Assembly: GCF_964026455.1 (NCBI RefSeq)
Contig: NZ_OZ032152.1
Location: 62,001 to 126,000, forward strand
Direction: 5' to 3'
Origin: Rickettsia endosymbiont of Lasioglossum villosulum
GTDB taxonomy: Bacteria > Pseudomonadota > Alphaproteobacteria > Rickettsiales > Rickettsiaceae
Length of the DNA: 64,000 bases
Positions 42,134-52,275 of this stretch are shown piece by piece (position 1 is the stretch's first letter; each line of letters opens with the position of its first letter). The notes beneath the pieces are model-generated. The model was given only the letters and a program-made list of their open reading frames with translations. It had not been told where the DNA came from and did no database searches. Made by a program: the position numbers and the translations under genes.

Positions 42134-42358
42134 TTATATTATTTCACATTTAGAGTGATGTTTAGTACCTCCTAGTTTTTTAACGTTATTATCTTGTTCT
42201 TGCTGCAAATCTCCATGATGAAATGGTGTAGTAACCATTCCTGCTAGATTTTTGGAATCTTGCTGTGTTTGTTGTACAAAAGCTTTGTTTGCTTCAGGGT
42301 TATAAGTTTTTTGGAATTCTTTAAATAATTCTTCTGCAGTTTTTTTTTCTTTAGACAT
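42134..42358 (-). CDS. Small hypothetical protein
   Basis: A 74-residue hydrophilic protein (MSKEKKTAEELFKEFQKTY...), rich in Lys, Gln and His with a C-terminal HHSKCEII. No signal peptide or membrane segment. A purine-rich AAAAAAGGAGAAAAT sits just before the start, a strong ribosome-binding site, which supports it as real. It lies 50 nt downstream of the coiled-coil gene on the same strand, so the two are probably cotranscribed. No family recognised. Confidence 0.65.
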   Translation of the reverse strand: MSKEKKTAEELFKEFQKTYNPEANKAFVQQTQQDSKNLAGMVTTPFHHGDLQQEQDNNVKKLGGTKHHSKCEII

Positions 42359-42408
42359 AATTTTCTCCTTTTTTAGTTTTGTGATTGATTATTTTATAGA
42401 CGAATGAA

Positions 42409-43461
42409 TTATATCTCCCGACCTATTTTTTTTTGATTATTAATTTGTGGTTGTACATTTTGCGATATAGTTTTTTTAGGTTCTGAATTAGTTAAAGAAT
42501 CCTTTATTTTATCGCATTGATGCTGAGTTTTTACATTTTGACGTATTTTTTTATCTTTTTCATCTAGCTCTTTATTATTTGTTATTGCATCATGTTGATT
42601 GTAAAGTAAAACATGTTTTTGCTTTAATTGTTCATGTTTATCAGGGCTTCTAGTATGTTCTGTTTTTTCTATAGCATCTTTAAATTGTTTTATGTGTATG
42701 TGATCTTTTTCATGCGATGATTTTAATTTATCGAGATCACTCTTTATGTTTTGTCTTATTTCTCGAACTTTTTCTAATAATTCCTTATTCGCTGCTAGTT
42801 TGTCATGATTAGTTTTTAATTTATTTATTTGCTCTGGGGTTAAATGTTGTTTTTTTATTTGCGATAAGCTGTTAATTTCTTTTTCTAGCTCTTCCTTTTC
42901 TTGCTGAGCTTTCTCAAATACTTCATTTATTCCTTTCTCTTGTTCTTTAAGCCCTGCAAATTTTTGTCTACGCTCTTCTACTTCTTGATGAGTTAGTATA
43001 TTTTTATCTACAGCTTTTTCATCAATTGTTATCTCCCCTTTAGAATCTTTTTTTACCATTTCTTCTAGTGGGGTATATAATTTTTTATACTCTTCTAGAT
43101 TTTCCTTAAATTTATCATGTTTAGTATTAAGCTCTCTAATTTGTTCTGTTACTTTTGCTTTATATTTTTGTATTTCTTCTTGTTGTAGTTGCTGTTGTAA
43201 TTTTTCTAAGTCTCTTGCATAAGTTTCAGAATTAGATTGTATTTCAGAAGTTTCTTGCTTTTTTATTATAGTGTTTTGAATTTCATCAATTATATTATTA
43301 AGATAACTATTATCAGATTTTAGCGATCGTATTTGACTTGCTAATCTACTTAACTCTGTAGGATTATTAGTAGCACTTACTTGAGAAAGGATAGATTTAA
43401 TCTCATTAGAAATTTGAAGATCATCTATCTGTTTCTTGCTTATATTTTCTTTATTACTCAC
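42409..43461 (-). CDS. Coiled-coil hypothetical protein
   Basis: A 350-residue, almost entirely helical and charged protein. Heptad-like stretches run from about residue 60 to 330, for example EKAQQEKEELEKEINSLSQIK and LDKLKSSHEKDHIHIKQF. There is no signal peptide, membrane helix or recognisable enzyme domain. The C-terminus is basic (NNQKKIGREI). It could be a structural protein or a secreted effector of the T4SS; both are guesses. It starts with MSNKENISKKQIDDL. Confidence 0.7.
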   Translation of the reverse strand: MSNKENISKKQIDDLQISNEIKSILSQVSATNNPTELSRLASQIRSLKSDNSYLNNIIDEIQNTIIKKQETSEIQSNSETYARDLEKLQQQLQQEEIQKYKAKVTEQIRELNTKHDKFKENLEEYKKLYTPLEEMVKKDSKGEITIDEKAVDKNILTHQEVEERRQKFAGLKEQEKGINEVFEKAQQEKEELEKEINSLSQIKKQHLTPEQINKLKTNHDKLAANKELLEKVREIRQNIKSDLDKLKSSHEKDHIHIKQFKDAIEKTEHTRSPDKHEQLKQKHVLLYNQHDAITNNKELDEKDKKIRQNVKTQHQCDKIKDSLTNSEPKKTISQNVQPQINNQKKIGREI

Positions 43462-43550
43462 AATAACCTTTTATATCTATTGCTCTCATTGCAAAAAAAC
43501 GTTAGCAAATAGTAAAATTTAAGTCAAGTATTTATTAACAAAAATTAACT

Positions 43551-45311
43551 TTATATTGTAAGCCACTGATTTAATAACTCATCAAGTTTCTTTTTATCAT
43601 TAACTAGTTGAGTACTGATTTGATTATATTTTTGCGGGTTTGCAAGGTATAGATTGCTATCCTCAAGTTGCTTTTCTAAAGCCTTAATTGAAGCTTCTAA
43701 TTTTTCAATTTCATTTGGTAATGTTTCAAGCAAACGTTGATATTTGTAAGATAGCTTTTTATTTTGTGGTTCTTTAGGACTAGAAATAGGAGTTATAGGC
43801 TTTGAGATTTTTTTAGTTATGGGGCTTACAGTAAAATATTGCTTGTAATCTTCATATCCGCCAGTTAAATCATAAATTTTACCTTGAGCAAAAACTAAGG
43901 TTCGTGTAACTAATCTATCTAAGAAATCACGATCATGACTAACTACTATTAAAGTGCCGGAATAATCTGCAAGTATGTCTAGTAAAATCTCTAAACTATC
44001 CATATCTAAATCGTTGGTTGGTTCATCTAGGATGAGCAAATTGCCAGGGTTAATTAAAATTTTTGCAAGTAATAGCCTGTTAGCCTCACCTCCTGATAGA
44101 ATAGCAGTTTTAGCATTTAGTAGCTTAGGATCGAACATGAATTGCTTCAGATAGCCAGCAACATGCATAGTTTTATCATTGGGCAAAAATACCTGATCTC
44201 CGCCGGTAGGGCATAAAGTTTGCTGCAAAGTATGATTATGGTTTAGTTTTTCTCGATGTTGATCAAAATATGAGATATCTAAATTACCACCATATATAAT
44301 TTTGCCGATTTCAGGAGTAAGTTGTTTGGTTAGTAATTTGATAAAAGTAGATTTTCCTGAACCATTCGCTCCAATTATGCCGATCTTTTCGCCTTTTTTA
44401 ACTCGGAAACTAAAATTATCGATAATTTTAGTATTTTTATAGCTAAAACTAACGTTATCAGCTTCGATAATAAACTTACTTTTAGCTATATTTTCTTCAA
44501 GTTCAGCTTGTACTCTTTGTTTTGAACGAGCTAGCTTTGCTGCGTGTTCTCTTGCTATTTCCCTTAAAGTTTTTAGCTGGGCAAGCCTTTTCTGGTTACG
44601 CTTACGTCTAGCTGTGACACCTGCATTTAACCATTCATTTTCTTGAGCTAATTTTTTATTTAATTTCCGCAGGGCTGCTTCTTCTTGCTCTATAATAATA
44701 TTTTGCCATTCATCAAAATACTTAAATCCTTTATCGGATTTACGTAAATGTCCACGATCAAGCCACCAAATCTTATTAGTCACATTTGATAAGAAAGTTC
44801 TATCGTGACTAACGCAAATAATCGCACCATTATATGATTTAACGTATCCTTCCAACCATTCAATTGTTTCAATATCTAAATGGTTAGTCGGTTCATCAAG
44901 CAATAATATTTCTGGCTCTAATATTAAGGCTTTAGCAAGGCTGGCTCTTCTAAGCTGTCCGCCTGAGTAGGTGGATAAATTATCTGTGCCATTGATTTGT
45001 AGCTTTTCTAGTATTATATCTATTTCATTTTTACTGTTCTGATCTAGAATGAAATCATAAACATTAGAATTAAGTTTGATCGCAATGTCTTGCTTTAAAT
45101 ATCCAGTTGTGATTGCAGGGTCTTTAAATAACTCTCCGTTATCTAATTCATAATCTTCCGATATTACTTTCATTAGGCTTGATTTACCACAGCCATTACG
45201 ACCTATCAGACAAATCTTATCGCCTTTGTATAAATAAAGCTCTAAATCAGATAAAATTATTTTATCAGCAAAACTTAAATTACCATCTTTAATGTAATAG
45301 ATTGGGGTCAT
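43551..45311 (-). CDS. uup: ABC-F family ATPase (Uup-like)
   Basis: Soluble protein with two ABC domains and no membrane part, 586 residues. First domain: Walker A GRNGCGKSS, signature YSGGQLRRASLAKAL, Walker B ILLLDEPTNHLD. Second: GANGSGKST, LSGGEANRLLLAKIL, LLILDEPTNDLD. A linker with basic helices joins them, and the C-terminus has a coiled coil (LPNEIEKLEASIKALEKQLED) as in Uup. ABC-F proteins act on ribosomes or on DNA branch structures. Complete. Confidence 0.9.
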   Translation of the reverse strand: MTPIYYIKDGNLSFADKIILSDLELYLYKGDKICLIGRNGCGKSSLMKVISEDYELDNGELFKDPAITTGYLKQDIAIKLNSNVYDFILDQNSKNEIDIILEKLQINGTDNLSTYSGGQLRRASLAKALILEPEILLLDEPTNHLDIETIEWLEGYVKSYNGAIICVSHDRTFLSNVTNKIWWLDRGHLRKSDKGFKYFDEWQNIIIEQEEAALRKLNKKLAQENEWLNAGVTARRKRNQKRLAQLKTLREIAREHAAKLARSKQRVQAELEENIAKSKFIIEADNVSFSYKNTKIIDNFSFRVKKGEKIGIIGANGSGKSTFIKLLTKQLTPEIGKIIYGGNLDISYFDQHREKLNHNHTLQQTLCPTGGDQVFLPNDKTMHVAGYLKQFMFDPKLLNAKTAILSGGEANRLLLAKILINPGNLLILDEPTNDLDMDSLEILLDILADYSGTLIVVSHDRDFLDRLVTRTLVFAQGKIYDLTGGYEDYKQYFTVSPITKKISKPITPISSPKEPQNKKLSYKYQRLLETLPNEIEKLEASIKALEKQLEDSNLYLANPQKYNQISTQLVNDKKKLDELLNQWLTI

Positions 45312-45314
45312 AGG

Positions 45315-45475
45315 GTTATGTCAGACCGTGGCTTGGGAACTAGAGCCAGTTAAAAATACTAATAAAATTAGTATTTTTTATTATTTTCTGGATCTAGTTC
45401 CCAAGCAACTAGATGACATAGTGACTCCTGAGATTGCTTCGTCGAAACTTTCAGTTTCTTCTCAAAATGATGTTA
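45315..45475. repeat. Family B element plus family A half-element
   Basis: A B-type palindrome (tgtcagaccgtggcttggga to gttcccaagcaactagatgac) with the AT-rich centre aatactaataaaattagtatt, followed by an A-type half (cctgagattgcttcgtcgaa) that ends near the fabF stop. Confidence 0.75.
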
Positions 45476-46738
45476 AATCTTTTTAATTATTAAACTAGTG
45501 TTAGTGCCGCCAAAGCCAAAAGAGTTGGAAAGTACGTAGTTTATTTTAGCCTCTTTAGCTTTAAGTGCAACTAAGTCTAACTTAACTTCGTCCATTGGAT
45601 TTTCTAAATTTAGGGTAGGTGGTGCAATCTGATCTCTAATTGCAAGCGTACCAAAGATAAATTCAACACTTCCGGCAGCACCAAGCAAATGCCCTATTGA
45701 AGATTTAGTAGAAGACATTAAAACTTTAGGGTTAGCTTCTAAAAATAATCTCTGAACTGCATTTAATTCGATCGCATCGCCTATATCAGTAGAAGTACCA
45801 TGTGCGTTAATATAGCCAATGGCATAAGGGGTTATACCAGCATCTTGCAGTGCTTCATGCATTGCTCGATAAGCTCCTCTCCCTTCAGGATGTGGAGCTG
45901 TCATATGGTACGCATCACCAGTAGAGCCGTATCCTACGACCTCACCATAAATTTTAGCACCACGACGCATAGCATGTTCGTATTCTTCTAAGACTACAAC
46001 GCCAGCTCCTTCGCCCATAACAAAACCACCTCGATCCTTATCCCAAGGTCTCGATGCTTTTTCAGGCTCATCATTATATTTAGTACATAAGGCTCTTGCT
46101 GCTACAAAACCTGCAACTCCAACAGGTGTTACCGGTGCTTCCGCACCGCCTGCGATCATAACATCAGCATAGCCATGCTTTATCATACGCATAGCATCGC
46201 CTATAGCATGTGCTCCAGTAGAGCAAGCCGTTACTGCAGCTTGGTTTGGACCACTAAAGCCATATTTTATTGAAACAAGACCTGATAAAAGATTAATTAA
46301 GGAAGCTGGAATAAAGAACGGGCTAACTTTACCATTATTTTCTTGATGAAGCTTTACAGAAGTATCTTCGATCATTTTAAGACCGCCAATTCCTGAACCT
46401 AATATTAAACCGGTTCTGTCACGTGATTCTTGATCCTCTGGTAACCATCCACTATCTTCAATTGCTTCAGTTGCAGCTGCAACGCCATAATGGATAAATT
46501 TATCCATTTTACTCAATCTATTTACATCTTCAGCTTTTGTAAAATTTTCAAGTTTGAAGCCATTCTCTTCAGAATGGTTTAATAGCCCTGCAATTTTGCA
46601 TGCAAGTTTGGAAGTGTCAAATGCTGTAATAGTTTTTATACCGCTTACTCCTTGGACTATATTATCCCAAGATGACTTAACGTTAAGCCCAACTGGGGTA
46701 ATCAGCCCAAGACCAGTAATAACTACTCTTTTATTCAT
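45473..46738 (-). CDS. fabF: 3-oxoacyl-ACP synthase II
   Basis: Condensing enzyme that elongates acyl-ACP. I take the ATG at 46738 (MNKRVVITGLG), 5 codons inside a longer frame, as the start because it matches the family N-terminus. About 421 residues. Catalytic cysteine in AAVTACSTGAHAIG near residue 172, His in NAHGTSTDIGD, and Lys/His in STKSSIGHLLGAAG. Lies directly downstream of acpP on the minus strand. Confidence 0.95.
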   Translation of the reverse strand: MNKRVVITGLGLITPVGLNVKSSWDNIVQGVSGIKTITAFDTSKLACKIAGLLNHSEENGFKLENFTKAEDVNRLSKMDKFIHYGVAAATEAIEDSGWLPEDQESRDRTGLILGSGIGGLKMIEDTSVKLHQENNGKVSPFFIPASLINLLSGLVSIKYGFSGPNQAAVTACSTGAHAIGDAMRMIKHGYADVMIAGGAEAPVTPVGVAGFVAARALCTKYNDEPEKASRPWDKDRGGFVMGEGAGVVVLEEYEHAMRRGAKIYGEVVGYGSTGDAYHMTAPHPEGRGAYRAMHEALQDAGITPYAIGYINAHGTSTDIGDAIELNAVQRLFLEANPKVLMSSTKSSIGHLLGAAGSVEFIFGTLAIRDQIAPPTLNLENPMDEVKLDLVALKAKEAKINYVLSNSFGFGGTNTSLIIKKI

Positions 46739-46791
46739 GGTTTGATTTAACATCCTTAATTATTTTTTATTAGGTCTTAATTTGACACAGA

Positions 46792-47037
46792 TTAAGATTT
46801 ATGTTCTTTTATATAGTTAACAACATCTGCTACTTTTTTTATCTTAGTTGCTTCTTCATCAGGAACATCAACACCAAATTCTTTCTCTATTTCCATCATT
46901 ATTTCTACTGTAGATAGGCTATCTACTCCTAAATCTTCTGCAAATCGCGAGTCCACGCTGATTTCTTCAATTTTTTTTCCTTGATTATCAGCAATAATTT
47001 TGATAGCTTTCTGCTCGATATTATCCACTTTACTCAT
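46792..47037 (-). CDS. acpP: Acyl carrier protein
   Basis: Small acidic four-helix carrier, 81 residues from the ATG at 47037 (MSKVDNIEQKA); an ATG five codons upstream is a less likely alternative. The phosphopantetheine attachment serine is in EDLGVDSLSTVEIMMEIE. Sits between fabG and fabF, the usual arrangement. The 54-nt spacer to fabF contains no repeat. Confidence 0.95.
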   Translation of the reverse strand: MSKVDNIEQKAIKIIADNQGKKIEEISVDSRFAEDLGVDSLSTVEIMMEIEKEFGVDVPDEEATKIKKVADVVNYIKEHKS

Positions 47038-47153
47038 AATTTTGAACTCCATAAATCATTTTTATTAGTTTGTATATTTATAAACATAAGTTTAATATTT
47101 TAGCTTTAAAAGAACTTCTAGCACAAAAAATTGTTTTATGCCAGCATAAAATT

Positions 47154-47879
47154 TTATACCATTAACATTCCACCATTTACATGTAGGGTTTGACCAGTAA
47201 TATATGATGATTGATTGCTTGCTAAGAATGCAACTGCATTTGCTATATCTTCAGGCATACCATATGTTCCTTTCGGGATTTTTCGTGTTATAGCTTCTTT
47301 TTGTTCATCATTTAACTTATCAGTCATATCAGATTTAATAAAACCTGGAGCTACTGCATTAACTGTAATTCCTCTGGTTGCAACTTCATAAGCAAGTGAT
47401 TTTGTCATACCGATTAAACCTGCTTTAGAAGCACAATAATTAGCTTGCCCAGGGTTACCTGAAACTCCTACTATTGAGGCTATGTTAATGATGCGTCCGT
47501 ATCTATTAGTCATCATCTTTTTTATTGCTTCACGATTTAAGATGAAATTTGCTTTTAAATTAATATCAATAACTTGGTCAAAATCTTCATTTTTCATTCT
47601 GATTGCTAGCGTATCTTTGGTAATACCGGCATTACAGACTAAAATATCTAATTTTTCTATTTGAGCTACTAAATTGCCGCATTCTTCAGTATTTGTAAGA
47701 TTACAAACTTTAATAGTGTAATTATCTTTTAAATCATCGCCAAGAGCTTTTAATTTTTCCTCATTACTCCCGCTTATAATTACATGACTTCCAAGCTTAT
47801 GAAGCTGCCTTGCAATAGCACCTCCTATACCTCCTGAAGCTCCGGTAATTAATGCTGTTTGACCGCTTAAATCAATCAT
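47154..47879 (-). CDS. fabG: 3-oxoacyl-ACP reductase
   Basis: NADPH-dependent short-chain dehydrogenase of fatty-acid synthesis, 241 residues. Nucleotide motif [12 protein letters not shown] near residue 12, NAGIT, catalytic Ser in [10 protein letters not shown] and Tyr-Lys in YCASKAG. The start overlaps the end of recA by 8 nt on the same strand, so its translation is coupled to recA. That recA-fabG overlap is the odd feature; the enzyme itself is typical. Confidence 0.95.
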   Translation of the reverse strand: MIDLSGQTALITGASGGIGGAIARQLHKLGSHVIISGSNEEKLKALGDDLKDNYTIKVCNLTNTEECGNLVAQIEKLDILVCNAGITKDTLAIRMKNEDFDQVIDINLKANFILNREAIKKMMTNRYGRIINIASIVGVSGNPGQANYCASKAGLIGMTKSLAYEVATRGITVNAVAPGFIKSDMTDKLNDEQKEAITRKIPKGTYGMPEDIANAVAFLASNQSSYITGQTLHVNGGMLMV

Positions 47880-48903
47880 TTACTTCCTCCTCTTGTTCAA
47901 AATTTATATTATTGACTTTAGATGATTTTTCTCGTACAAGCTTCTCAATTTCATTAGAGATTTGTGGATTATCTTTCAAATATTGTTTAACATTTTCACG
48001 TCCTTGACCGATACGTACGCTATTATAAGAAAACCAAGAGCCGGATTTTTCTATTATGTCAAGCTTTACTCCAAGGTCGATTATTTCACCTTCTTTTGAG
48101 ATACCTGAGCCATACATTATATCAAAATCTGCTGTTTTAAATGGAGGTGATACTTTGTTTTTTACTACTTTTACTTTGGTTTGGCTGCCTATTACTTCTT
48201 CTTTATCCTTAATAGAACCTATTCTTCTGATATCTATTCTAACTGAAGCATAGAATTTTAAAGCATTACCGCCGGTTGTAGTTTCAGGACTACCAAACAT
48301 TACACCTATTTTCATTCTAATTTGGTTGATGAAAACAGTAATACAGTTAGTACGATTAATTGAGGCAGTAAGTTTACGCAAAGCCTGACTCATTAATCTT
48401 GCTTGAGAAGCCATTTGTGCATCGCCCATCTCGCCTTCAATTTCTGATTTCGGTACTAGAGCGGCAACACTATCTATGATTATCATGTCAATACCGCCGG
48501 AGCGAATTAAAGTATCAGCAATTTCCAAAGCTTGCTCTCCTGTATCAGGCTGAGATATGATAAGCTCGTCAATATTGACTCCAAGCTTTTTAGCATAAGC
48601 TGGATCTAAAGCATGCTCAGCATCAATAAATGCACATGTCCCGCCTTTCTTCTGGGCTTCGGCAATTAAATGTAATGTGAGAGTAGTTTTACCCGAGCTT
48701 TCAGGACCGAATATTTCTATTATTCTACCTTTAGGAACTCCGCCAATTCCAAGAGCTATATCAAGTCCAAGCGAACCGGTTGATACAGCTTCTATATCAA
48801 CATTAGGACGCTGACCAAGTTTCATAACCGAGCCTTTACCATAGCTTTTTTCAATCTGTGCGAGAGCTGCAGCAACAGCTTTTTCTTTATCTATATTTGA
48901 CAT
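47872..48903 (-). CDS. recA: Recombinase A
   Basis: Strand-exchange ATPase for homologous recombination, 343 residues. Walker [11 protein letters not shown] near residue 65, Walker [13 protein letters not shown], and the L2 loop [17 protein letters not shown]-terminal acidic tail FEQEEEVND. First gene of recA-fabG-acpP-fabF. The spacer upstream (48904-49055) is AT-rich and presumably holds the promoter; I could not pick a clear LexA-type box. Confidence 0.97.
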   Translation of the reverse strand: MSNIDKEKAVAAALAQIEKSYGKGSVMKLGQRPNVDIEAVSTGSLGLDIALGIGGVPKGRIIEIFGPESSGKTTLTLHLIAEAQKKGGTCAFIDAEHALDPAYAKKLGVNIDELIISQPDTGEQALEIADTLIRSGGIDMIIIDSVAALVPKSEIEGEMGDAQMASQARLMSQALRKLTASINRTNCITVFINQIRMKIGVMFGSPETTTGGNALKFYASVRIDIRRIGSIKDKEEVIGSQTKVKVVKNKVSPPFKTADFDIMYGSGISKEGEIIDLGVKLDIIEKSGSWFSYNSVRIGQGRENVKQYLKDNPQISNEIEKLVREKSSKVNNINFEQEEEVND

Positions 48904-49055
48904 AAGCTTCCATACTTAACTAATTCTTAATTAAATTAAAATATAGGCTTAATTCTAAAAAATCAAATTTTATTTTTTAAAGTTAAAATAAAACTTTTAG
49001 TATTGAAAATTTAAAATACACTAAAAGTAGCAAAACATAATATATAGAAAAATCC

Positions 49056-50204
49056 ATGAGTGAAATAACAACAAATACTAATGAACTAATAAATGATATT
49101 AGCGTTCTTATTAATAATGCTAAAGTGAGAGTTGCCATTAAAGCTAACGCTGAAATGACAATGTTATATACCTTTTGATATTCCAATATTTGGTAAGCCA
49201 AATTTCAGGATTCGCCTTTGCTCACGTACTATTTGTACGCTCCGCAGGCTCACCGCTTATTTGACTTCCAAATCTTAAAATATCTGCGGTATACTGGCAT
49301 AGAGATCCTTAAAAGTACAAGAGCGGAATACGGACAGGAGGTTATTAAGACTTTAGCTAAAGGTCTTTCTTCATTATATGGGCAAGGCTTTTCTCGTACA
49401 GCTCTAATTCGCATGAATCAATTTTATCAATCTTTTAAAGAGCAACAAATTAGTGCGACACTGTCGCACCAATTAAGTTGGAGTCATATAATAGAGTTAT
49501 TACCTCTAAAAGAACAGAATCAGAAAGATTTTTATGCCTATATGTCTATACAAGAAAATTGGAGCGTTAGACAGTTACGTAGTAATATTGATAAAATGTT
49601 ATATGAAAGAACGAAGTTATCTAATAGATCTGAAGAACAAGTAATATCATTATTTAAAACAGATTCTAGGTTAGAGCCTGATTTAATTCTTAAAGACCCT
49701 TACATACTTGATTTTTTAGAACTTCCAGATGAACATTATGAAAATGATTTGGAAAATGCGATATTACAGCGTATTGAACAATTTATTTTAGAACTAGGTA
49801 CCGGCTTTTCATTTGTAGCAAGACAAAAACGTATGACTATAGACAATGAACATTTCTATTTAGATTTATTATTTTTCAATAGAAAGTTAGAAAGATTAGT
49901 AGCAATTGAATTAAAAACAGGAAAATTTAAGGCAGAGTATAAAGGTCAAATGGAGCTATATTTAAATTGGCTAAAAAAGAACGAATGTTTTGAAAATGAA
50001 AAACCTCCGATAGGTATTATATTATGTTCTGAAAAATCTGACGCCCAAGTAGAATTGTTAGAAATGTCGGCAAGCGGCATTCACGTTGCACAATATTGGA
50101 CAGAATTACCTCCTATAGAGATTTTGCAGAAAAAAATCGGAGAAATAGTATTGCAGACAAAAAGAATTTATGAAAATAGACCTATTGCAAACGCATATGA
50201 ATAA
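49056..50204 (+). pseudogene. DUF1016/YhcG-family nuclease gene interrupted by a repeat
   Basis: The N-terminal part from ATG 49056 encodes NELINDISVLINNAKVRVA to MTMLY and stops at TGA 49176 within a family D repeat. The C-terminal part, from about EILKSTRAEYGQEVIKTL to 50204, is a standard DUF1016 with a PD-(D/E)XK core (LDLLFFNRKLERLVAIELKTG). Between them the expected LYW...I segment is lost. A frame beginning at TTG 49218 inside the repeat reads through to 50204, so a 328-residue chimeric protein with a repeat-encoded N-terminus is possible. I call it a disrupted gene with a possibly expressed C-terminal nuclease domain. Confidence 0.75.
49171..49293. repeat. Family D palindromic repeat inside the DUF1016 gene
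   Basis: Runs from ccttttgatattccaatatt to aaaatatctgcggtata, with a central tttgctcacgtac / tgtacgctccgcag. As in relE, tata borders both ends. Confidence 0.8.
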
Positions 50205-50254
50205 AGATAATTTGTATATCCTTGATACTTCAAGATTTGCCTGTGGTGATGAAT

Positions 50255-50612
50255 AGTACCGGACAGTTATTATTCTATGTCGTTTTTAGCAACGGCGGGA
50301 ATCCAGCGTAAAGCGAGATGAATCGAGCTTTTAATTTTAAAAACTTGCTGCTTTTATGTTTACTTTTCTGGATTCCCGCTTCTGCGGGAAAGCATTATTG
50401 CGTGGATCGAGAGTCATCATTGCGAGGAAATTACGAAGTAATTGACGAAGCAATCCAGTAAAAAATGCTAAAATTAGTTATTTTTTACTATTTTTCTGGA
50501 TTGCCACGCGGTCTACGACCGCTCGCAATGACGGTTTTAATAATACTCCAATTTTCTCCGGACACTACTGCGCCTACGCGGGAATGACATAGAATAAAAA
50601 CTGTCCGGTACT
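50255..50612. repeat. Nested repeat with outer agtaccggacag arms around a family A element
   Basis: Outer arms agtaccggacagtt and aactgtccggtact are exact complements, extended by attctatgtc / gacatagaat. Inside are a gaatccagc...ctggattcccgc pair and a full family A element (about 50416-50533) with its own AT-rich hairpin. A truncated family D arm (ccttgatacttcaagattt, about 50220) precedes it. The rest of the 50205-50855 spacer has further fragments and no gene. Confidence 0.75.
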
Positions 50613-50778
50613 ATAAGACAAGCAACTAGATGACACCGATCACGTTTTTCGATGTAGGCAATGCCGTTATAAGGTAATATAGGAAACTAGTCCACACAAG
50701 CAATACTTACTTCTTTGCATATAATAAGTACTAATTATGCATTAACTAAGATAGATGTTTGGTGATTATTATCTTATC

Positions 50779-50803
50779 TATCCCGTAATTAAGTTGCGGG
50801 ATA
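50779..50803 (-). terminator. Possible terminator hairpin after rplI
   Basis: tatcccg and cgggata pair across a loop taattaagttg about 50 nt past the rplI stop on the minus strand. The following bases are A/T-rich but lack a clean T-run, so a termination role is uncertain. Confidence 0.35.
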
Positions 50804-50855
50804 AATAAAGCATTTGAATAAAGACAAATCAAATTGTAGAATGATAAAGCTAGTC

Positions 50856-51377
50856 TTATGCTGACTCAGCTAAAGGCTCTGTTGTAGATTCTTCAGTTTT
50901 TTGTTCACGTAAATAGTCTTGTACTTCTGATTCTGATCTTGCAACAATCACTGTAACATCTGTACTAAGCTCAGCATGCAATCTTACTTCAACCTTGTAA
51001 ATCCCTGTAGATTTGATTTGAGTATCAAGAATTATATTTAAATGAGAAATAGGGTAAGATACAGTTTGAGATAATTTTTCGGCTATTTCCTTATTATTTA
51101 CTGAACCAAATAATTTACCATCATATGAGGTCTGACGAACAAAAATTAATTTTTGATCTTTAATAAGATCATTAATTTTTGTTATTTCTTCTTTTACTTG
51201 TTTATCTTTTTCTTCTAATTCATGCTTCTGCTTAACAATTAACTCTTTATTAAGCTCAGTAGCTCTAATAGCTAATTTTTGTGGTAAAAGATAATTACGA
51301 CCAAATCCGTCGGCTACTTTATGTATTTCCCCTATCTTACCTAATTTTCTTACCGGTTTAATTAAAATAACTTCCAT
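50856..51377 (-). CDS. rplI: 50S ribosomal protein L9
   Basis: A 173-residue ribosomal protein. N-terminal domain [40 protein letters not shown] is typical, followed by the long connecting helix and the C-terminal domain [14 protein letters not shown]. It has an extra acidic, Thr/Ser-rich tail of about 25 residues. Third gene of rpsF-rpsR-rplI on the minus strand. Confidence 0.96.
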   Translation of the reverse strand: MEVILIKPVRKLGKIGEIHKVADGFGRNYLLPQKLAIRATELNKELIVKQKHELEEKDKQVKEEITKINDLIKDQKLIFVRQTSYDGKLFGSVNNKEIAEKLSQTVSYPISHLNIILDTQIKSTGIYKVEVRLHAELSTDVTVIVARSESEVQDYLREQKTEESTTEPLAESA

Positions 51378-51392
51378 GGTATTATACGTCCT

Positions 51393-51677
51393 TTACTTAG
51401 CTTGAAATACAAAAGGTAACAATGCTAAAATTCTTGCAATTTTAATAGCATTATTTAGCTTTCTTTGTTTTTTTGCACAAACATTTGTGATTCTACTTGG
51501 TAGCATTCTACCACCTTCGGAAACAAATTTTATTAAAAGCTCTGGATTTTTATAATCAATAACCGGTGCATTAGGCACGGAAAGAGGGCAACCTTTACGT
51601 CTTCTAAAGAACACTTTTTTAGAAGCTCTTTCCATTGGTTTTCGGGTTGTTGTTTCACTAGTATTATTTTTCGACAT
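51393..51677 (-). CDS. rpsR: 30S ribosomal protein S18
   Basis: A 94-residue basic protein with the S18 core [26 protein letters not shown] and ILPSRITN-like region [32 protein letters not shown]. The N-terminal extension of about 20 residues is modest. Overlapping regulation with rpsF and rplI in one operon is expected; the spacers are short (15 and 38 nt). Confidence 0.96.
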   Translation of the reverse strand: MSKNNTSETTTRKPMERASKKVFFRRRKGCPLSVPNAPVIDYKNPELLIKFVSEGGRMLPSRITNVCAKKQRKLNNAIKIARILALLPFVFQAK

Positions 51678-51715
51678 TCTTTACCTTAATTCCTGCAAAT
51701 TTAGATTTGATTATT

Positions 51716-52078
51716 TTAATTAGCCGTTACATCAATTACTGGAGTATTTTCTGTACTTTGATTTTTTAATATCGGTGAAGGCTCATTACTAATTGAATCT
51801 ACTTTCTGTGTAAGAAATCTTATGATATTTTCATTAAGTTTCATTTTTCTTTCTAGCTCTTGCTTTACAGCTGGAGTAGTATCAAGACCTAAAAGGTAAT
51901 AATGTCCTTTTTTGTGATTACCGATTTTATAAGCTAAAGCTCTTAATCCCCAGTATTCTTTTTTTACAATAGCACCGTTATTATCTTTAATGATTTTACT
52001 AAAATCATCAACAATTTTATCTATATCATTTAATGATACGTCTTGACGCACAATAAAAACTGACTCGTAAAAACTCAT
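51716..52078 (-). CDS. rpsF: 30S ribosomal protein S6
   Basis: A 120-residue ribosomal protein with the typical [47 protein letters not shown] and [12 protein letters not shown]. First gene of the rpsF-rpsR-rplI operon. AT-rich spacer upstream to 52275 carries the presumable promoter, not identified with confidence. Confidence 0.96.
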   Translation of the reverse strand: MSFYESVFIVRQDVSLNDIDKIVDDFSKIIKDNNGAIVKKEYWGLRALAYKIGNHKKGHYYLLGLDTTPAVKQELERKMKLNENIIRFLTQKVDSISNEPSPILKNQSTENTPVIDVTAN

Positions 52079-52275
52079 AATTATAAGAATCCCAACAAAA
52101 ACTTTAAAATAAAGCTATTTATAGCAACTGAAACTATTAAATTCAAGTATTATTTTTAAAAAATTATTATTTCTTTGTTTATTTTTAAAAAAAGTTTGCT
52201 ATAACCCCTAGTAAATCTGAAGATTATTAACAAAAATTTTCAATTATTTACTAAATATTAACAGAGGTTAATTTA

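Noticed and set aside
50205-50855. Hidden gene in the 650-nt spacer before rplI
   Set aside because: All of it is explained by nested repeats and fragments; no frame with family features.
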